A stretch of DNA of 64,000 nt from DASVDE01 sp963740065. GTDB lineage: Bacteria; Actinomycetota; Thermoleophilia; Solirubrobacterales; 70-9. The stretch covers positions 655,489-719,488 of the forward strand of contig CAVUCS010000001.1 of assembly GCA_963740065.1 (NCBI GenBank), written 5' to 3'. The notes beneath the pieces were generated by a model. That model did not search any database. It had not been told where the DNA came from and saw only the letters and a program-made list of their open reading frames with translations. Positions 1 to 9,346 of the stretch are shown here, in pieces (position 1 is the first letter of the stretch; each line of letters starts with the position of its first letter). The position numbers were made by a program, and so were the translations under genes.

Positions 1-282
1 CCGAGGACGTTCGCATCGCGCATCGCCTGGTGCTGGGACTTGGGGATCCCGACCTCGTACATCGCGGCGGCGTGAATGACGGCGTCGCAGCCCTCCATCC
101 CGGTGCGGATCGCGTCGCGATCGCCGAGGTCGCCGGCCACCAGCTCACAACCCAGCGCGGCGACCTTCTTGCCCTTTCTCGGGATTGCGGACGAGACAGG
201 CGACGTCGTCTCCGCGGGCGCGCAACTGGCGGACGACCTCGCCGCCGATGAACCCGGTGCCCCCTGTGACGAAAACCTTCAC
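1..282 (-). CDS. NAD-dependent epimerase/dehydratase, N-terminal part (cut by window edge, frameshifted)
   Basis: N-terminal part of an extended short-chain dehydrogenase (sugar epimerase or dihydroflavonol reductase-like). It starts at a GTG (280-282) with the Rossmann motif VTGGTGFIGGEV near residues 4-15. After LVRNPEK the frame breaks in the run around 169-181, where one extra G is present. The correct frame then continues KKVAALGCELVAGDL and later AVIHAAAMYEVG to the window edge, so the rest of the gene lies outside. It is divergent from hflX with 47 bases between the starts. The substrate cannot be told from the visible part. The break looks like a sequencing error. Confidence 0.75.
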
Positions 283-329
283 CGCCGCGAACCCTATCCA
301 GACGGCACCCCTCCCTACAATCAGGGGGA

Positions 330-1655
330 GTGCAACGTTCGAGAAACGGCCGCAACACGCAGACGCGCTACGGCGGCAACGGGGCTGGGGTGTCGAATCC
401 ACGGGCGCGCCAGCGAGCGCTGGCGATTGGCATCTCCGACGGCCGCGAAAACGGCGATCCTCTGGTCGAGCTGAAGGAACTGCTGCGCACGGCCGGGGTC
501 GCCACCGCCGGCGAGATGGTCCAGCAGCGCGACAGACCCGATCCCGATCGATATTTTGGCCGGGGCAAGCTGGCGGACCTCAAAGTCGAGATCGCCGCCT
601 GCGATGCAAACGTGATCGCCTGCGACGACGAGCTTGCGCCTCGCCAAGAGCGCAACCTGGAGGCAGCGCTTGGCGTGCCGGTGATCGACCGCACCGCGGT
701 GATCCTCGACATCTTCGCCGATCACGCACACTCCGCCGAAGGCAAGCTGCAAGTCGAGCTGGCCCAGCTCGAATACAACATGGCGCGCATGCGCGGTTTG
801 TGGACGCACCTCGAGCGTCTTGGCGCCGGCAGGATGGACGGTGGGATCGGCACCCGAGGACCGGGTGAGTCACAGATCGAAACCGATCGACGCCTCGCCC
901 GCGATCGAATCTCAGCGCTGCGCCGGCGCCTGGGGCGCTTGGAGAAGACCCGGCACACGATGCGAGCCCGTCGCGAGCGCTCCTCGGTCCCGCGCGTCGC
1001 CCTCGCCGGCTACACCAATGCCGGCAAGTCGACCTTGTTGAACGCCCTCACCGGCGCCGAGGTCGGAGTGGGGGACAGGCTCTTCCACACCCTCGATCCG
1101 ACCACTCGCAGCTTCGAGCTTTCCGGCCGCAACTACCTTCTGACCGACACGGTGGGGTTCATCGAGAAGCTGCCCCATCAGCTTGTCGAAGCTTTCAAGG
1201 CGACGCTGGAGGAGACCGTCCTCGCCGACCTGATCTTGCACGTGGTCGACGCGGCGGCGGCGGAGGAGCGGAGGCTGGTCGACATGGGTGCGGTCGATGC
1301 CGTGCTGGAAGAGATCGGAGCCGGGGAGAAGCCACGGCTCTTGGTCCTCAACAAGGCCGACCTACTGGATGACGACGCCCGTCACGAAGTGGGGTTACGC
1401 CATCCCGACGCGGTGTTGGTATCGGCGCTGAGCGGCGACGGGTTGGAAACGCTTCGGGCGCGAATCGAAGTGGCCTTTGAGGAGACCCTGGCCGACGTTG
1501 AGCTCTTGGTTCCCTATTCGGAGGGAGCACTGCTGCATGAGCTCTATGAGGTGGCGGGAGATCTGGAGCGGACTGAGCGGGACGACGGCGTCCTGGTCCA
1601 CGCGAAGGTTCCGATCGCCGAGCTGCATCGCTTCAGCGGCCACGCCGTCGTCTAG
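330..1655 (+). CDS. hflX: GTPase HflX
   Basis: Ribosome-associated GTPase of the HflX family, known to split or rescue stalled 70S ribosomes. The 441-residue product has the N-terminal HflX domain (FGRGKLADL near residue 77; DRTAVILDIFADHA; the GPGESQIETDRR linker) followed by a TRAFAC G domain with GYTNAGKST (P-loop, residues 227-235), DTVGF (from residue 273) and NKAD (341-344). Length is usual for the family. The first start is a GTG at 330 directly after an AGGGGGAG stretch, which is too close to act as a standard ribosome site; a second GTG at 390 would shorten the protein by 20 residues and is a real alternative. dut follows 10 bases downstream. Confidence 0.93.
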   Translation: MQRSRNGRNTQTRYGGNGAGVSNPRARQRALAIGISDGRENGDPLVELKELLRTAGVATAGEMVQQRDRPDPDRYFGRGKLADLKVEIAACDANVIACDDELAPRQERNLEAALGVPVIDRTAVILDIFADHAHSAEGKLQVELAQLEYNMARMRGLWTHLERLGAGRMDGGIGTRGPGESQIETDRRLARDRISALRRRLGRLEKTRHTMRARRERSSVPRVALAGYTNAGKSTLLNALTGAEVGVGDRLFHTLDPTTRSFELSGRNYLLTDTVGFIEKLPHQLVEAFKATLEETVLADLILHVVDAAAAEERRLVDMGAVDAVLEEIGAGEKPRLLVLNKADLLDDDARHEVGLRHPDAVLVSALSGDGLETLRARIEVAFEETLADVELLVPYSEGALLHELYEVAGDLERTERDDGVLVHAKVPIAELHRFSGHAVV

Positions 1656-1665
1656 GGTGGCCGCC

Positions 1666-2097
1666 GTGGAATTGAAGGTGGCGCTACTCGAAGACGGGGC
1701 CAGGTTGCCGACGCGCGCCCATGAAGGGGATGCGGGCTTGGATCTATACGCCTGCGAGGAAGCTCATATCGGTCCCGGGGAGCGTTGGAGCGTTGGCACA
1801 GGGGTTGCCGCGGAGATTCCCCAAGGTCATGCCGGGCTGGTCCTGCCCAGGTCTGGGCTGGCGCGCAAGCATGGGATCGCGTTGGTCAACAGCCCCGGTC
1901 TGATCGACTCCGGATACCGGGGCGAGATCCGGGTGCTGTTGCTGAACACGGATCCCGCCGACACCTTCAGAGTCGAAGCCGGCGATCGAATCGCCCAGCT
2001 TGTGATCTCGCCGGTTTCCCTTGCGACGCCGGTCGAGGTCGAATCGCTCACCGATTCCGCCCGCGGCGACGGCGGTTTCGGGTCCAGCGGTCGCTAG
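1666..2097 (+). CDS. dut: dUTP diphosphatase
   Basis: Hydrolyses dUTP to dUMP and pyrophosphate, keeping uracil out of DNA and supplying dTMP synthesis. All five trimeric dUTPase motifs are visible in the 143-residue product: DAGLDLYA (1), PRSGLA (2), LIDSGYRGEI (3), GDRIAQLVI (4) and the glycine-rich GDGGFGSSGR at the C-terminus (5). The GTG at 1666 is chosen because AGGGTGG (1654-1660) sits five bases upstream; GTG 1657 is possible. It probably shares a transcript with hflX. Its TAG stop overlaps the stop of the convergent MFS gene in the tetramer CTAG (2094-2097). Confidence 0.95.
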   Translation: MELKVALLEDGARLPTRAHEGDAGLDLYACEEAHIGPGERWSVGTGVAAEIPQGHAGLVLPRSGLARKHGIALVNSPGLIDSGYRGEIRVLLLNTDPADTFRVEAGDRIAQLVISPVSLATPVEVESLTDSARGDGGFGSSGR

Positions 2098-3554
2098 CCG
2101 GTTTCGTAGACGGGCTCGGGGCCTTCTGCCCCTACGGTCTCGGAACTCATCTCGGGCGCCGGGGTGGGACGTAGCACCGTAAGCGTCACGATGATCGCGA
2201 CGGAGACCAGCACGGCGCCGACGAGATAGGCGAGGTGATAGCCCCCATTGAGCGCGGTGGCCATCGACTCCCCTTGATCGAGGAGCGCGTCGGTGCGGTT
2301 GGTCGCCAGCGTCGCCAGCACGGCAAGACCGATGGCTCCGCCGATCTGCGGAGTCGTGTTGGCGAGGCCCGAGGCGAGGCCGGCATCGCTTGGCGTCGCG
2401 CCGGACATCGCAAGCTGCATCAGCGTTGGAAAGCCGAGGCCCGCGCCGAAGCCGAACAGCAGCATCAGTGGCAGCAGATCGACCCAGTAGCGCCCGTCGA
2501 CCGGTGTGCGAGCGAACAACAGCAGGGCGGTGCCGATCGTCGCGAGGCTGACGACGAGGACCCGTCTGACGCCAAAGCGCATTGCCAGGGGACCCGCATA
2601 GCGCAGCGACATCGTGCCCATCACGATGGTCGCGGGCAGGAACGCCAAGCCCACCTCAAGTGGGTCGTAGTCGAGGATCAACTGCATGTAGAGGGCACCG
2701 AGGAAGAACATGCCGAACATTCCGACGACGAGCAGCATCAGCACGAGGTTCGCGCCGGTCACGTTGCGTGAGCGGAAGAGTCGCAGTGGCATCAGCGGGT
2801 TCGCGATCCGCGCTTGACGCAACACGAAGGCCGTCACCAACGAGAGCGAGACCGCTCCAAGCCCGAGCGTCGCGGTCGTGGCGCCATCCTCGCCGAACTG
2901 AAGGATCGCGTAGACGCCCAGCATCAATCCACTGGTGAGCAGTAATGCCCCCGGCAGGTCGGCACCGGCGGCAATGCCGATGCCGGGTCTGCTCTCAACC
3001 AGCTGCCGCGCAAGCAGGGCGGTCGCAATCCCAAGCGGCACGTTGATGAAGAAAATCCAGTGCCAGTTGATCGCTTCCGTCAGAAGGCCACCGGCGAGCA
3101 GTCCGATCGACCCGCCTGCCGAAGCTACAAAGCCGTAGACGCCGATCGCCTTCGCCTGTTCGCGAGGTTCGGGGAACATGGTGACGATCATTCCGAGCAC
3201 AACAGCCGAGGCCATCGCGCCGCCGACGCCCTGGACGAAGCGGGCGCCGATCAGCATGCCCTGCGTCTGCGAGGTCGCGCACAGCAGCGAAGCGGTGGTG
3301 AAGATCGCGAGGCCGGTCAAGAAGATGCGCCGATGACCGAGCAGGTCGCCGATGCGGCCGCTGAGCAACAGCAGCCCACCAAATGCGATCAGGTAGGCGT
3401 TGACCACCCAGGCGAGGCTCGCCTGTGAGAAGCCGAGGTCATCCTGGATCGAAGGCAGGGCGACGTTGACCACCGTCATGTCGAGGACGATCATCAGCAC
3501 GCCGGCGCAGAGCACGTAAAGCGCCAGCCAGCGTTTGCGGTCGTCTACTGCCAT
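2094..3554 (-). CDS. MFS drug exporter, DHA2 (EmrB/QacA) family, 14 TM
   Basis: Proton-driven multidrug exporter of the DHA2 family. The sequence is almost wholly hydrophobic. Motif D1-like LDMTVVNVALPSIQ lies in TM1, and the loop 2-3 motif A variant GRIGDLLGHRRIF follows; motif C in TM5 reads GVYGFVASAGGSIGLLAGGLL. About 14 membrane segments are expected over about 486 residues. ATG 3554 is chosen because GAGGCGG lies about 10 bases upstream; GTG 3566 would add four residues. The gene follows gatD closely on the same strand, with 16 bases between the gatD stop and this start, so it may be the last gene of the envelope operon. The substrate is unknown. Confidence 0.88.
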   Translation of the reverse strand: MAVDDRKRWLALYVLCAGVLMIVLDMTVVNVALPSIQDDLGFSQASLAWVVNAYLIAFGGLLLLSGRIGDLLGHRRIFLTGLAIFTTASLLCATSQTQGMLIGARFVQGVGGAMASAVVLGMIVTMFPEPREQAKAIGVYGFVASAGGSIGLLAGGLLTEAINWHWIFFINVPLGIATALLARQLVESRPGIGIAAGADLPGALLLTSGLMLGVYAILQFGEDGATTATLGLGAVSLSLVTAFVLRQARIANPLMPLRLFRSRNVTGANLVLMLLVVGMFGMFFLGALYMQLILDYDPLEVGLAFLPATIVMGTMSLRYAGPLAMRFGVRRVLVVSLATIGTALLLFARTPVDGRYWVDLLPLMLLFGFGAGLGFPTLMQLAMSGATPSDAGLASGLANTTPQIGGAIGLAVLATLATNRTDALLDQGESMATALNGGYHLAYLVGAVLVSVAIIVTLTVLRPTPAPEMSSETVGAEGPEPVYETG

Positions 3555-3570
3555 TGGGTCGGTCACCGCC

Positions 3571-4308
3571 TCAGTTTTGCAAAGCGGCCCGGCGGGCCGA
3601 GTGATGGGCCGCACTCTCCAGCGCGTCGTCCAGCGGCTCCAGCTCCGGACGGGTTCCGTAGCGGCGCTCGAGTGCGAGGGAAATCAAACGATCCGCCAGC
3701 CAGGCGTTCTTGGGGAGAAGCGGGCCATGTAGGTAGGTGCCAATCAGATTGCCGCGGCGCACACCCTCAAAGCCATCTACGCCGTTGTTGCCGAATCCCT
3801 TTGTGACTCTGCCGAGGGGCTTTGCTTCAGACCCCAGATAGGTACGCCCGCCGTGGTTCTCGAAGCCGGCGAGGACCTGAGCGCCGTCGCCGAGGTCCAC
3901 TTCGATCGCCACGTTCCCGATTAGGCGCGGGCCCGGCTCGCGAATGGTCTCCAGATCGGCCAGACCGAGCCCGGGCAGCTTCTCTTCGCCGAGCTGGTAG
4001 CTGTGACCGAGGAGCTGGTAGCCCCCGCAGACCGCGAGGAGGACGGCGTCCTCGGCAACTGCCGAGCTCAGCGCCCCACGCTTGCTCGAAACCATGTCGG
4101 CGGCGACCAGGCGCTGGTCGCGGTCCTGCCCGCCGCCGATGTAGAAGAGGTCGTGCGCGCCGGGGTCGATCGACTCACCCGGCCCGGCGCCGGCGTAGGA
4201 GAAGTCGATGCCCCGCCACTCGCAGCGCCGTTGCAGGAAGACGATGTTGCCGCGATCGGCGTAGATGTTCATTTGGTCCGGGTAGAGGGCGAGGACGCGC
4301 AGTTCCAT
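3571..4308 (-). CDS. gatD: Lipid II isoglutaminyl synthase, glutaminase subunit GatD
   Basis: Glutaminase subunit of the MurT/GatD complex, which amidates the alpha-carboxyl of D-Glu in lipid II to D-isoglutamine. The 245-residue class I glutamine amidotransferase (CobB/CobQ-like) has the nucleophile elbow AVCGGYQLLG with Cys94, the same number as in Staphylococcus aureus GatD, and catalytic His194 in GTYLHGPLLPKN. The substrate-proximal FENHGGRTYLG is present. It starts at ATG 4308, overlapping the stop of the methyltransferase gene (ATGA). murT lies two genes upstream in the same overlapping operon, which secures the assignment. Confidence 0.93.
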   Translation of the reverse strand: MELRVLALYPDQMNIYADRGNIVFLQRRCEWRGIDFSYAGAGPGESIDPGAHDLFYIGGGQDRDQRLVAADMVSSKRGALSSAVAEDAVLLAVCGGYQLLGHSYQLGEEKLPGLGLADLETIREPGPRLIGNVAIEVDLGDGAQVLAGFENHGGRTYLGSEAKPLGRVTKGFGNNGVDGFEGVRRGNLIGTYLHGPLLPKNAWLADRLISLALERRYGTRPELEPLDDALESAAHHSARRAALQN

Positions 4309-5030
4309 CAGGAGGCCTCCAGAAGGAGGACGGCGGCACCGACGTGGTCTTCGGTGTGGGGGATCGAGCGACGGTCGGCGACCGTCAAGCCCGCCGCGCG
4401 CCCCTCCGCTTCCAGGCTCTCGACCGACAGCACTCCCAGGACCACTTCGTCGAGCTCGCCGGTCAAGGCTCCCTCGGGGGAGACGCGCTCACGTCGCCGG
4501 CGAATCGTGATCTTTTCGGGGTCGACGAGAATTTCTCGAGTGTGGCTGGAGTAGACCCACCCGTCGACCTCGCGAACGTCGGGGGGGATCTCCATCGGAT
4601 CGATGTCCTCCCCGGCCAGAATCTCTTCGACCGGCGCGATGGCAAGGGCGATCGTGCCTGCGGGGCGTAGATGGGAGGCGGCACTGGCGAGGCAGGCGAT
4701 CCGCTCCGCCGGGCTCTCAATCAACTGCATCAGCTGCATCGGGGCGAGGACAGCCCGAACTCCTCCTCGATCTCAAAGCCGCGTGCGTCGCCAAGCGTCG
4801 CCTCCACGGGAAGGCCACCCGCTCGCTCCTCGAAAGCAGCCAACAGAGTCAGCGTCGGCGTCGAGCCCGACTACCCGATGTCCGCGTCGCGCCAGGTGCA
4901 GGGAGACGCGTCCGGTCCCGCAGCCGATGTCGAGCACCGGGCCTTCGGCCTTCTCGGCCAACTCTTCCCACAACTTCAGGTCCGCCGCGTAGCCCCCGCA
5001 CTCGACGTCCTGCCAAATGACGACGCTCAT
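4308..5030 (-). CDS. Class I SAM-dependent methyltransferase inside the murT-gatD operon (two frameshifts)
   Basis: Probable methyltransferase starting MSVVIWQDVECGGYAADL, with the SAM-binding motif I VLDIGCGTGRVSLHLA (about residues 33-48) and the acidic end of beta-2 at GLDADADS. The reading frame breaks twice: one extra base near 4838 and one missing near 4752. Read through, the frame gives an uninterrupted protein of about 240 residues with APMQLMQLIES in the motif IV region and an end of GAAVLLLEAS. Both ends overlap neighbours by four bases (murT stop at 5027, gatD start at 4308), so the three genes are translationally coupled. The substrate is unknown; context suggests a cell-wall precursor or a lipid carrier. 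Confidence 0.75.
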
Positions 5031-6394
5031 TCCCAGAACTCCTTCGCCAGGCCGCGCGAGGCCAAGAGCTTGCGCAACTCGATCAACGCGGTGTAGGTGG
5101 GCAAAGCGAAAAGCCGTCCCGGGGCCGCCGCGACGGCGCGGTCGAGTGAGGCGGTGATCTCGGGCTCAACCTCGATCCGGTCCTCGGGCCATCCCGCGTA
5201 TTTGAGGCGGAGTGCCATCTCCGGCGCCCGCGTACCCGCGCAGGTGACACGCCGGACGAGGCCGTCCAGCAGCTCGAAGTCGGCGTCCCAGACCCAGGAG
5301 ACATCGCGGCCGTCGGCTATCCGATCGTTGAGCGCGATCCAAAGGTCAATGCCCTCATCATCGGCTTCAAGTTTCAGGGTGCGCAGGACCTCGTTGGCAC
5401 CGGCGGGATTCTTGATCAAGAGGATCGAGACGGGTACGTCCGCGACCTCGATCGTCTCGACCCGGCCGAAGGCGGCGCGCATTTCGCCAAGCGCGGAGGC
5501 GATCCGCGCCGGCTCGACTCCGAGCTCCAACCCGGCGGCGATCGCCGCCAGCGCGTTGTAGACGTTGTAGAGGCCGGGGAGGGGGAGGGCGAGGGCGAGT
5601 TCCCCGGCGGGGGTGCGCACCGAAACCGTCGAGCCCTCCATCCCGCGCAGCTCGATTCTGGTTGCCGCGACATCGGGCGCGGGTCGCAGTGCTCCGCAGT
5701 TGGGGCAGGAGTAGTGGCCGAGGTGGCCGACGAAAGGCGCGCTCGTACTCGTAGGGGCTGCCGCAGCGGCGGCAGTGCTTGGCGTCAAAGGCGTGCTGCA
5801 GCTCGGGCAGGGCTTGCGAGTTGTCCTCGACGCCGAAGTAGACAACGCCCTCGCGGTCGCGCCCGAGGTCAGCGATCAGCGGGTCATCGGCGTTGAGGGC
5901 GAACCGGGTCCTCCCGGTGCGCGACTCGACCGTCCGCGCCCATTCGTCGGCGAGCGACTCCATCTCGCCGTAGCGATCGAGTTGATCGCGGAAGAGATTG
6001 CCGAGGACGATCAACGAGGGGCTGAGCTGCCCGGTTACCCGTGGCAGCCAGGCCTCGTCGACCTCGAAGAGCCCTTCGCGGCCCTTCTGCTCCAAGAGTG
6101 CCGTGGCGACTCCCCAGGTCATATTTGAGCCGGCGCGGTTGTGGACCGGCGAACGCCCATCGGCGGCGAGGATCGCGGCGATCATTCCCGTCGTGGTCGT
6201 CTTGCCGTTGGTAGCGCTGACGATCGTCGTCCCCACGTCGAGACCGGTTCCGAGGCGGGCGATCGCATCGGGAGCGAGGCGCAGCAGGACGCGTCCCGGC
6301 AGCGTCGTGCCGCCACCGCGGCCGCTGGCGCGGCTGGCGACGCCGAGTGCCGGGCGGCCGCGACCTTGGCGCCGAACATCGCCCCGCGGCTCAC
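5027..6394 (-). CDS. murT: Lipid II isoglutaminyl synthase, ligase subunit MurT (two frameshifts)
   Basis: Mur-ligase-like ATP-dependent subunit that, with GatD, amidates lipid II. Visible domains are a central Mur ligase domain with P-loop SATNGKTTTT, the VDEAWLPRV and LGNLFRDQLDRYGE segments, a four-Cys zinc ribbon (CRRCGSPYEY ... YSCPNCG) typical of MurT, and the C-terminal DUF1727 domain (KNPAGANEVLRTL, LNDRIADGRDVSWVWD). The frame breaks near 6350 (one base missing in CCGG) and near 5737 (one extra T inside the zinc ribbon); both repair to a full-length protein of about 455 residues. The GTG at 6394 overlaps the upstream stop as GTGA; ATG 6379 is an alternative start. Confidence 0.9.
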
Positions 6395-7279
6395 CCGGGT
6401 GGAGCCAGCACGCTCAGCGCGCGAGGAAGCAGGCGCAGCGAGACAGGCAGGTCGGTTAGGTGCTCACCATCGGCGTAGACCTCGAGTGGGCGGCTGGCGC
6501 TCAGCTCCAGAGTGGGGAGCGCGGAAGACACGCACCTCGTCCTCGTCGACGTGGGTGCCCTTGAACACCTTGGGCAGGTTACTCAGGAAGCGGAGCTTCC
6601 CCACCTCACCGACGGTGACGATGTCGAACTCGCCGTCGGCGAGGTCGGCGTCGGGGGCAATGAACATGCCGCCGCCGTAGGCGCGGTTGTTGGCGGCCGA
6701 AACCGAGTAACCGGCGAACCTGACTCGCTCCTCGTCGACGCGGATCGTGAAGCGAACCGGCTTCCAGCCCAGCAGCGCGCGCAGCGCCCCATAGGCGTAG
6801 ACGAGGTTGCCGCGCAGAAAACGGGTTTCGTTGGCGATCCGGTTGGCCTCGGAGTCGAAGCCGATGCTGGCGATGCCGAGGAAGCGCTTGCCGTTGGCCT
6901 CGCCGACGTCGATCTGACGGGAGTTGCCGGAGAGGATCACTTCGACCGCCCCTTCGGGATCGTCGGGAATGTCCAGCACGCGGGCGAGGTCGTTGCCGCG
7001 CCCACCGGGGATGATGCCCAACGGCGTCTCGGCCCCCGCCAAGGCGCCGCCGATAGCCCCGACGAGACCGTCCCCGCTCATCACCACCGGAACCTCGCCG
7101 GCCTCGACCGCGTGCAGCGCCTGCGCGACCCCATGATCGAGTCCGCGGGTCTTCTGCACACGGAAGACAATCCGCCGCGCGTCGAGTGCCGCCTCCACTC
7201 GTGGCAACAGCTTCAGCGTCTTGCCGCCCGCGGAGTGCGGGTTGACGAGCAGCGCCAGCGGCATCCCTTCGATTTCCAT
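6391..7279 (-). CDS. Diacylglycerol kinase-like lipid kinase (one frameshift near the C-terminus)
   Basis: Lipid kinase of the DAGK catalytic/YegS/BmrU family. It begins MEIEGMPLALLVNPHSAGGKT; the nucleotide-binding loop reads MSGDGLVGAIGGAL (usual GGDGT weakened to SGDGL), then GIIPGGRGNDLAR (usual GTGND) and FLGIASIGFDSEANR. Near 6511-6520 one extra C shifts the frame; corrected, it continues TLELSASRPLEVYADGEHLTDLP and ends at a TGA overlapping the murT GTG. It is the first gene of the dagK-murT-methyltransferase-gatD operon, so a lipid-carrier or phospholipid substrate is plausible. ATG 7264 is an alternative start. Confidence 0.85.
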
Positions 7280-7325
7280 CGAGTCGGCAGCCTAGTCGGG
7301 AGATGGGCCGCTAGGCTTCCGCGCG

Positions 7326-8002
7326 ATGGAGGGGCAGAGAAGAGACCCGCGGCTGATCATTCTTGCCGTCTTCGCCCTGGTTGCGGTTGGCGTGGTCGCG
7401 GCGATCCTGATCTCCCGCGGCGGCGGGGAGGATTCGTCAACAGTGGCGAGCGCCGCCGGCTGCGAGCAGGTGGAAACGCCGAAGCCCAAGCAGGTGAGCC
7501 TGAGCGCGCCGAAGCAGACTCTGAAGAAGGGCGAGACGGTGACGGCCGTTGTCGACACCAGCTGCGGGACCTTTGAAATCGCGCTCGACACGACGCGTGC
7601 GCCTAAGACCTCCAACTCTTTCGCCTATCTCTCCGAGCAGGGCTTCTACGACGGCCTTCCCTTTCATCGGATCGTTCCCGGCTTCGTAATTCAGGGCGGC
7701 GACCCGCTTGGCACCGGCACCGGCGGCCCCGGCTATAGCGTCGATGAAAAGCCGCCTTCCAACCTCGCGTACACGAAGGGGATCGTTGCGATGGCAAAGA
7801 GCGCTGCGGAGCCCCCGGGCCGCTCGGGCAGCCAGTTCTACGTCGTCACCGGGGCCGACGCCGGTCTCCCCCCGACTACGCGCTGGTCGGCAAGGTGAGC
7901 GGCGGCATGGATGTCGTCGACCGGATCGGCAAGCTCGGTACGCCGACCGAAAGACCGAGACAAACCGTGATCATCAAAAAGATCACGATCGAAAAGGGCT
8001 GA
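7326..8002 (+). CDS. Membrane-anchored peptidyl-prolyl cis-trans isomerase, cyclophilin type (one frameshift)
   Basis: Cyclophilin-type proline isomerase with a single N-terminal membrane anchor (LIILAVFALVAVGVVAAILI, residues 10-29) and an extracytoplasmic catalytic domain. Characteristic segments are FYDGLPFHRIVPGFVIQGGDPLGTGTGGPGY and GRSGSQFYV. The frame breaks at 7866-7871, where a run of six C should hold seven; it then continues DYALVGKVSGGMDVVDRI to the TGA at 8000-8002. The mature protein probably assists folding of exported proteins. It is divergent from the lipid kinase, and the peroxiredoxin follows after 10 bases. Confidence 0.9.
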
Positions 8003-8012
8003 GGCCCGCATC

Positions 8013-8465
8013 GTGGCCAAGGTCGACGTAGGAGACGCGGCACCGGACTTCGAGTTGCCGGGGACCGGCGGGAAGACATACAAGCTGTCCGACTATCGGG
8101 GGCGCAAGGTAATTCTCGCCTTCTACCCTGGTGATTTCACCGCGGTCTGCACGAAGCAGTTCTGTTCTTACCGCGACCAGGGTGAGCGGATGGACGGGCT
8201 AGGCGCCGAGGTGCTCGGGATCTCACCGCAATCGGTGGACTCCCACGAGCGCTTCACGGAAGAGAAGCGATTGAACGTGCCGCTGCTGGCCGACGAGGGC
8301 AAGAAGGTGGCGCGCGCCTACGGCATCGTCGCCGGGCCGTTGGTGCGACGAGCGACCTTCATCCTCGACGAGGAGGGCATCATCCGCCACCGCAACGTGA
8401 CGATGGCGGGCCTCAGCTTCGACTCGGTCGACGATCTCGAAAAGGCGCTGGCCGCGATCGTTTGA
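8013..8465 (+). CDS. bcp: Peroxiredoxin, PrxQ/BCP type
   Basis: Thiol peroxidase that reduces hydrogen peroxide and organic hydroperoxides. The 150-residue thioredoxin-fold protein has the peroxidatic Cys46 in FTAVCTKQFC and a second Cys at 51. This C-x4-C spacing is the PrxQ/BCP arrangement in which an intramolecular disulfide forms. LADEGKKVARAYG and RATFILDEEG are typical of the family. The start is a GTG 10 bases after the isomerase gene. The TGA stop overlaps the ATG of the next gene. Confidence 0.92.
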   Translation: MAKVDVGDAAPDFELPGTGGKTYKLSDYRGRKVILAFYPGDFTAVCTKQFCSYRDQGERMDGLGAEVLGISPQSVDSHERFTEEKRLNVPLLADEGKKVARAYGIVAGPLVRRATFILDEEGIIRHRNVTMAGLSFDSVDDLEKALAAIV

Positions 8466-9337
8466 TGGCCGCTGGGGTGGGGGAGCCGCGGCTCTTCACG
8501 GCCGGCGACGGGTTACGGATCCGCGGCGAACTCGCGGGGGAGGGGATGCCGATCGTCCTCTGTCATGGGATTACGGCGACTCGCCGCTACCTGCTCCACG
8601 GCTCACGAGCCCTGGAGCGCGCCGGTCATCTCGTCGTCTCATACGACGCGCGGGCACATGGGGAGTCCGATCCCGCCCCAACCGGCCAGGGTTATGGATA
8701 CCTGGAGCTGGTCGGCGACCTCGAGTCGGTGATCGCGGCAACCGTGGGGGAGGGGCGATTCGTCCTCGCCGGGCACTCGATGGGGGCCCACACCGCCGTT
8801 TCCTACGCATTGCGCCGGCCCGAGCGCGTCGCCGGCCTTGTCATCGTCGGCCCGGTGTACGCGGGGGAGATTCCGGATCAAACTTTGGAGTACTGGGACG
8901 GGTTGGCGGATGCACTGGAGGACGGGGGGGTCGACGGATTCGTCGGCTACATCGATCGAACCCAAGGGATCGATCCTGCTTGGCGGGACTCGGTGTTGCG
9001 ATTCACCAGAGAGCGGATGCTGCGGCACAAACACCTGGATGCTCTCGTCGAAGCGCTGCGCCAGGTCCCACGCTCGCGTCCTTTCGAATCCATGGCGGAG
9101 TTGGAGTCCCTCGACATTCCGTGCCTTGTCGTTGCCAGCCACGACGCCGCCGATCCCGGTCATCCCTTCGAGGTGGCGCTGGCCTACGCCGAGCGCCTGC
9201 CGCGGTCTCGAGTGATTGGCGAATCCCCGGGCGAGTCCCCGCTTGCCTGGCAAGGAGGAAAGCTCTCCCGCGAGATCGCCGCGTTTTGCGCCGAGCCGCA
9301 GGTGGCGACGAGGCTGGCCGGGCACGAGGCCCAATAG
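8465..9337 (+). CDS. Alpha/beta hydrolase, catalytic His not evident
   Basis: Alpha/beta-hydrolase-fold protein of 290 residues. The oxyanion-hole segment VLCHGITATRR and the nucleophile elbow AGHSMGAHTA (Ser near residue 104) are clear. A candidate acid is in LVVASHDAADPGHP. Where the catalytic His is expected near the C-terminus, the sequence reads IGESPGESPLAWQGG, with no His in the usual GxGHS position. Either the His lies elsewhere (HDAADPGH) or activity is altered. The ATG overlaps the peroxiredoxin stop (TGATG). The substrate is unknown. Confidence 0.8.
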   Translation: MAAGVGEPRLFTAGDGLRIRGELAGEGMPIVLCHGITATRRYLLHGSRALERAGHLVVSYDARAHGESDPAPTGQGYGYLELVGDLESVIAATVGEGRFVLAGHSMGAHTAVSYALRRPERVAGLVIVGPVYAGEIPDQTLEYWDGLADALEDGGVDGFVGYIDRTQGIDPAWRDSVLRFTRERMLRHKHLDALVEALRQVPRSRPFESMAELESLDIPCLVVASHDAADPGHPFEVALAYAERLPRSRVIGESPGESPLAWQGGKLSREIAAFCAEPQVATRLAGHEAQ

Positions 9338-9346
9338 CCTTTGGGC

